Shown in pieces: positions 59,390-64,000 of a stretch of 64,000 bases of DNA. The notes beneath the pieces were generated by a model, which did not search any database, was not told where the DNA came from, and was given only the letters and a program-made list of their open reading frames with translations. A program made the translations under genes and the position numbers. Each line of letters starts with the position of its first letter. Position 1 is the stretch's first letter. Origin of the DNA: Protea cynaroides (taxonomy: Eukaryota; Streptophyta; Magnoliopsida; Proteales; Proteaceae); NCBI GenBank assembly GCA_028583415.1, contig CM053266.1, forward strand, positions 77,883,237 through 77,947,236. Direction: 5' to 3'.

Positions 59390-59697
59390 TGTAAGCACCC
59401 CATTTTTGCCATCCTAGCTGAACAAAGTCCTCCTGGTGTATGGACAACAAAAGAAGAAAGGTGAGTAAAAGTTTAGATTTTTGGCTATGACTTTGAGGTG
59501 ATTTTCGATGGAGTCCACAGCAAGGTCATGGGCTGCAATCTGCATGGATGTAAGCACCCCATTTTTGCCACCCTCGGCATAAGTGAACCAATATGGCAGG
59601 TTTCAGACCTTTAACCCAAAGATCTGTGATTTTCCACCGATCCTCACAACAGGGTCATGGGCTATTATCTGCGTGGATGCATAGGTCATAGAATTAT
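59390..59697 (+). repeat. Duplicated LTR start in L, period 159 bp
   Basis: TGTAAGCACCCCATTTTTGC occurs at 59390 and 59549, and GGTCATGGGCT near 59524 and 59652. Two diverged tandem units. Confidence 0.8.
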
Positions 59698-60414
59698 CTT
59701 CGAAACGAGACCAGAATTGCTCAATTCTGATATCAAATGAGGAAGATATGATCATTTTAGTCGGATGCTACATATAAGGGAGGTTTCTGAAATTATTATA
59801 AAATAATAATCCCAGGGGCCTTCATGCAAATTATCCTAAGTTGGATTGCTTGAATTTCAAATCATCATATCTTGATCATCTGACATCAGATTCAGATGAT
59901 TCCAAGACCATTATTCTTCATTCATGATGTTCTACAAAGTGGACGTAAAAAATCCCGGGTAGAAGTCGCCAGTGGGTCCCATGCAAACTTGCATGCAAAA
60001 TGATCATTAGAACTTCGAAGCTGCATATCTTTTCCGTTCTACATCGGATTCAGGTGATTCCAGTCTCATTATGTTCCATTTTTAGTGCTCTACAAAGTGG
60101 ACGTAAAATATTTTCGGTAGAAGTCTCCGAAGGATCTCATGCAGAATGGTCAACCAAATTATCGGTAATTGGTCCGTTTAAACTTCAAAAATTCATAAGT
60201 TGACCATTTTACTTCCAAATGAGGTGGTTCAAGTTCCTATATTTCTCATTTTTTATGTTCTACAAAATGAACGCAAAAAATTTGGAATAGAGGCCATCGG
60301 AAAATTCCATGCGGGATGACAGCGGAAATGACCCGTGAAATGACAAGGAGAGGAAACCCAGTGAATTCCAATCAGTCCAGTCAACTCAATTCAAATCAGT
60401 TGTCAACCTAGGTC

Positions 60415-60520
60415 AGTCTCTATATATATTATAATATATATATATATACATATATATATACATGTATGTATGTATGTATGTGTATGTATGTTATTAAATA
60501 TATATATGTGCAATATACAT
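60415..60520. repeat. TA/TG-rich simple sequence in L
   Basis: Imperfect TA repeats followed by GTAT repeats. Confidence 0.9.
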
Positions 60521-60531
60521 GTGTAAATCAT

Positions 60532-60800
60532 AATCCAAAAGATTTTTGAGAAGAAAAAGGAAAGAGGGGAGAGAAAAAACGTGGAAAAGAATGGAGATTT
60601 CAATTGTGGAGATAATCCAAAAGATTTTGAGAAAAAAAGGAAAGAGGGGAGAGAAAAAACGTGGAAAAGAATGGAGATTTCAATTGTGGAGATAATCCAA
60701 AAGATTTTGAGAAAAAAAGAAAAGAGGGGAGAGAGAAAAACGTGAAAGAGAAGGGGATTTAGGGTTTTGAGATAATCCAAAAGATCATGAGAAGAAAAAA
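60532..60800 (+). repeat. Tandem repeat, about 80-bp period, in U3 of L
   Basis: AATCCAAAAGAT starts four units (near 60532, 60614, 60694 and 60774). The first three contain AACGTG and a purine-rich core. Confidence 0.85.
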
Positions 60801-60985
60801 AAGGAAAGAGAGGAATAAAAAAAAGGAAAAGAAAAAAGGGGAAGAGGGATTCCCCTTCACGTTTTCTAGAAAGAAAACGTGAAAGGGAGAGAGAGAGAAA
60901 GAAAGAAAGAAAAAGGAAGGAAAGAAAAAGGAAAAAAAAAATATTTTTTAGAAAAAAGGATCTTTTAGAAAATGAGTGAAAAAAC

Positions 60986-60993
60986 TATAAATA
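60986..60993 (+). promoter_or_regulatory. TATA box of LTR L
   Basis: ACTATAAATAGGC. It sits between purine-rich repeats containing GAAAACGTG words on both sides. Confidence 0.65.
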
Positions 60994-61229
60994 GGCAAAG
61001 AGGAGGATCCTTTTTTCCAGAGCAGAAAGAGAGGAAAACGTGGGTGAGAGAGAGAAAGGAGAGCAGAGAGAGAGGAAAACGTGAAAGAGAGAGAGAAAGA
61101 GAAGAGAGAGAAGGAAGAGAGAAAGAAGGAGGAAAGGAGGATTCACATTCAAAGGGGATTGATACAATCCCCAATCACCCTTCATCAACGGTTTCGCTCG
61201 ATTTGAGCCCAAGGTTAGTACTCTAAACA

Positions 61230-62440
61230 AATTTAGAGGTCGTTATAATGCCCGAATGCCAATTTTGCTTGAAAAAGGCTAATTTTCATGAAATCTCAAT
61301 CATGAATGCTCTATTACATACTTGTTAATGTTAGGATGCCTATGTCTAACATTTTTCATGAATGATAATTTGTCTAAGCTATTCAATGATGAATTTTTGA
61401 TTGATATACAATGATGTTTGATGTTTTTTGTAAATTTCATAAAGTGATTTTCTGATCTGAAAATTCCAGATTTAGGGTTCAAACTTAGGACGTACATCAT
61501 ATGTATTTTTTCTAAGATTTTGAAGCCCAAAATTTTATGGGAGTCTCTCTGATATGATAGAAGACTACCCTAAAAATTTCGTTCCATTTGGAATTGGGGA
61601 AATATATCAAACAATTTGTCTTTGACATTGCTATTTTTCTCGGATGTAATGCAATCCTCCATCGGAAAGTCTCTAGACAAAGACTTTATGGCCATAATCA
61701 GAAATTCCACTTAACATGAACTTTTTAGACATGAAAGTCTTCTAAAAAATGGCACTGGTTTCATATTTTTTCCATTTTTTGTTGAATTGATATCAATTTT
61801 TAAGTGCATAAAGCTTTGATTTCAGATCTGTCATGATGTGCTGATTTGCATGATTGAAAAGAGTCATTTTTCACAAAGAAAATATACTGTTTTAACTTGT
61901 TTTTCTTAATGAAATTTTAGATCAGATAGTTATCTACATAGACATATGTCTGTATTTAATTTTCATTAAGAATAGGATTTTATTTGGAATTTATGGTGCA
62001 ACTGGTCAAAAATCTGGAACAGACCTGACCAGTGTATTTGCCTGTACTTGGGGAATGTTTTCGACCTGCCTATGGTCTCTTTTAGGAATATCTTCCTTGA
62101 GACAAAATGTTGGCCTCTGAGTCTTCTTTCCAGGGATATATTTTAAGAATTTTTTGAGTAAGTACAGTGCCCTATGTGCCCATTTTGGTCCAGCCTGACA
62201 AAGCTGTCATCTTGCTGCGTGTTCCATCATGTTTTGATTGATTCTCATATGCTTTGGTTGTTTCTCACATGCCATATTTGATGCTATGCTATGTTCGGAT
62301 GCTCGTATGCATACACTGCCATAATTGGAATGATCACATTGCCATAATTGAAATAATCACATTGCCATGATTGGAATGATACACATGTTTATTGCCATAT
62401 TTGTCTGCTACACTTGCTCACATGCTATATTAAATGCTTA
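61230..62440 (+). other. Transcribed part of LTR L without ORFs
   Basis: No supported gene. GCCATAATTGGAATGAT-like words recur at 62320-62400, and CATGC/GCTATG words are common. Confidence 0.5.
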
Positions 62441-62447
62441 TTGTCAC

Positions 62448-63200
62448 AATTAGGGTAGAAAACCCTAAAAAAATGGAAAGAAAATAACATTTAGGGTAGA
62501 AAACCCTAAGATGGAAAGAAAATAATAATTAGGGTAGAAAACCCTAAAATGGAAAGAATGTAACAATTAGGGTAGAAAACCCTAAAAATAGGAAAGAAAA
62601 TAATAATTAGGGTAGAAACCCTAAAATGGAAAGAATGTAACAATTAGGGTAGAAAACCCTAAAAATAGGAAAGAAAATAATAATTAGGGTAGAAAACCCT
62701 AAAATGGAAAGAAAATGAAATGAACAATTAGGGTAGAAAACCCTAAAAATGGAAAGAAAACGGGAAAGTAACATTAGGGTAGAAAACCCTAAAAATGGAA
62801 AGTAAATAGCAATTAGTGTAAAAAACCCTAAAAATGGAAAGAAAATAGCAATTATGGTGTAAAACCCTAAAAATGGAAAGAAAATAACAATTAGGGTAGA
62901 AAACCCTAAAAATGGAAAGAAAATAATAATTAGGGTAGAAAACCCTAAAAATGGAAAAGAAAATAATTAGGGTAGAAAACCCTAAAAATGGAAAGAAAAT
63001 AATTAGGGTAGAAAACCCTAAAAATGGAAAGAAAGCAATTAGGGTAGAAAACCCTAAAAAATGGAAATAAAATTACAATTAGGGTAGAAAACCCTAAAAT
63101 GGAAAGAAAGTAACAATTAGGGTAGAAAATCCTAAAAAATAGAAATAAAATAATAATTAGGGTAAGAAAACCCTAAATATGGAAAGAAATAGCAATTAGG
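62448..63200 (+). repeat. Minisatellite with telobox-like hairpins, about 19 units
   Basis: Unit about 39 bp with the core TTAGGGTAGAAAACCCTAA followed by AAATGGAAAGAAAATA. The core is an inverted repeat (TTAGGGT and ACCCTAA around AGAAA) and contains the plant telobox AAACCCTAA. Units vary slightly in length and three have a damaged left arm (near 62813, 62851) or right arm (63125). Confidence 0.92.
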
Positions 63201-63805
63201 ATCTTGCCATGCTTAGAAGATAGCATACTAGATCATGCCATATAGGCTCTTGCCTTATTTGCAATACATGCCATATTTGAAAGATTTTTAAACAATCTTA
63301 CTGTATGTGAATTTCTTGTCATAAATGTTTTATGTGCCATATTTAGATAGAATATTCTATTTTTTGGCAATAACTTATTTTATGCAACACCCTAGTCAAA
63401 CTGCCATATCTGCACACTTCTAGAAGACAATCTAGGCGTGGGGACGTGCATTTAGGCACCCACATTCTTGGGAAGGGCATAATGGGAATAATAAAACCTT
63501 AATAAAGAAAGAGAATTCTTTGCCAAACCTTCCAAAATTAGAATTCAGAATGAAAAGGGTAATTTAGGACGATTTGCCCCTCGGCAAACCCTAAACCTAG
63601 AATAGGTTCTAAACCCTAAACCTAGAATAGGTTCTCAATCATTAACCAAAGGTTACCAAGCCTTACCACCTGGACTACCATGACCTCTAGGACTCCCATT
63701 ATTACCCAAATAGGGTTATCCATCCCGAACTACGGATTCTGATTCCATTTAGGTCAAACCCTAGGATACGTAGGCTATTTGGGAGAAACCCAAATTCGGA
63801 TCCAC

Positions 63806-63974
63806 AACTTAGTCCACTCGGACTATCCATAGATCCACTAGGATATTTTTCCCCATACTTTAGTCCACTCAAGACTATCCATTAGATCCACTAGGACTAT
63901 CCCCCATAGATCCAAAAAGGGTTATCCACACCCTTAGTCCACTTGGACTATCCATAGATCCACTAGGATATTAT
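63806..63974 (+). repeat. Tandem TCCATAGATCCACTAGGA repeats in L
   Basis: TAGTCCACTCGGACTATCCA followed by TAGATCCACTAGGA occurs about three times with changes, interleaved with ATAGGGTTATCC. Confidence 0.8.
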
Positions 63975-64000
63975 CCACATTCCAACCCAAATAGGGTTAT

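Larger units (their letters stand above)
59390..64000 (+). mobile_element. LTR L: start of a very long Ogre/Tat-like LTR, runs off the window
   Basis: Starts TGTAAGCACCCC. A plus-sense TATA box TATAAATA lies at 60986-60993. Near the window end are CAAATAGGGTTATCC and GGATACGTAGGC words that I associate with Ogre/Tat LTRs. Over 4.6 kb without a coding region, a PBS or a PPT. It interrupts the integrase of G with no PPT on its left, so it is likely the 5' LTR of a plus-strand element continuing to the right, or a solo LTR. The family call is from memory. Confidence 0.6.

Noticed and set aside
60403..60780. 125-residue minus-strand ORF rich in Phe, Leu and Ser
   Set aside because: Shadow of the purine-rich tandem repeat; it repeats with the 80-bp period.
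60965..61230. Arg/Glu-rich ORF and its Ser/Leu-rich shadow
   Set aside because: Low-complexity GA-rich leader of LTR L; no homology signal.
62448..63200. CRISPR-like array or true telomeric repeat
   Set aside because: Units vary in length, have no unique spacers and lie in an LTR; telomere words are separated by unrelated bases, so it is neither a CRISPR nor a telomere.

Overview
The window is plant nuclear DNA made almost wholly of nested retrotransposons, and I found no intact host gene. Evidence for a plant (an angiosperm-type genome): Ty3/gypsy chromovirus (Tekay/Del-like) elements with PBS sites for initiator Met-tRNA, an Athila-like element with a tRNA-Asp PBS, an Ogre/Tat-type LTR, a plant LINE tail, and a Pack-MULE carrying what I read as part of Rubisco accumulation factor 1. 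The species cannot be named from this.

Layout. 1-19426: element A, a minus-strand chromovirus (left LTR truncated by the window edge, right LTR 17082-19426). It carries two insertions: a Mutator-like element (7486-8683, 9-bp TSD TTTCTTTCA) and element B (8830-15943, 5-bp TSD GCTAG), a rearranged chromovirus whose two outer ends are inverted copies of the same LTR end. A itself sits inside the pol gene of element C (19432-26840 visible; the rest should lie left of the window). 26841-30879: flanking DNA with a 5'-truncated LINE, a Copia-like LTR end and a decayed minus-strand Copia pol. 30880-35335: LTR fragments and a solo LTR (E, 31784-34070). 35336-59389: element G, a plus-strand chromovirus in which an integrase/chromodomain end, PPT, LTR and PBS follow one another, then leader, gag and pol. 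G is interrupted by a complete non-autonomous Athila-like element H (40194-47654, TSD GTAGG), an LTR J (48724-51681) and an LTR K (56677-58807). 59390-64000: the start of a very long Ogre/Tat-type LTR (L) that cuts off G.

Three things recur across the chromoviruses and are not explained by gag-pol. (1) Between PBS and gag, A, C and G all carry an antisense gene with its own TATA-like box, a predicted intron just upstream of the start codon (432 and 434 nt in A and C, about 520 nt in G), and an ORF resembling the 'putative plant transposon protein' domain with an acidic tail. (2) Every LTR of the group contains a predicted leader intron of about 1.3-1.4 kb whose acceptor lies directly before a short ORF ending in a CxCxxC-type motif. 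(3) Lineage-specific clusters of GGTCGA/TCGACC-like words lie upstream of the LTR TATA box, further downstream in the LTR, and again upstream of the antisense promoter. All gag-pol copies carry stops or frameshifts; B has the best preserved reverse transcriptase.
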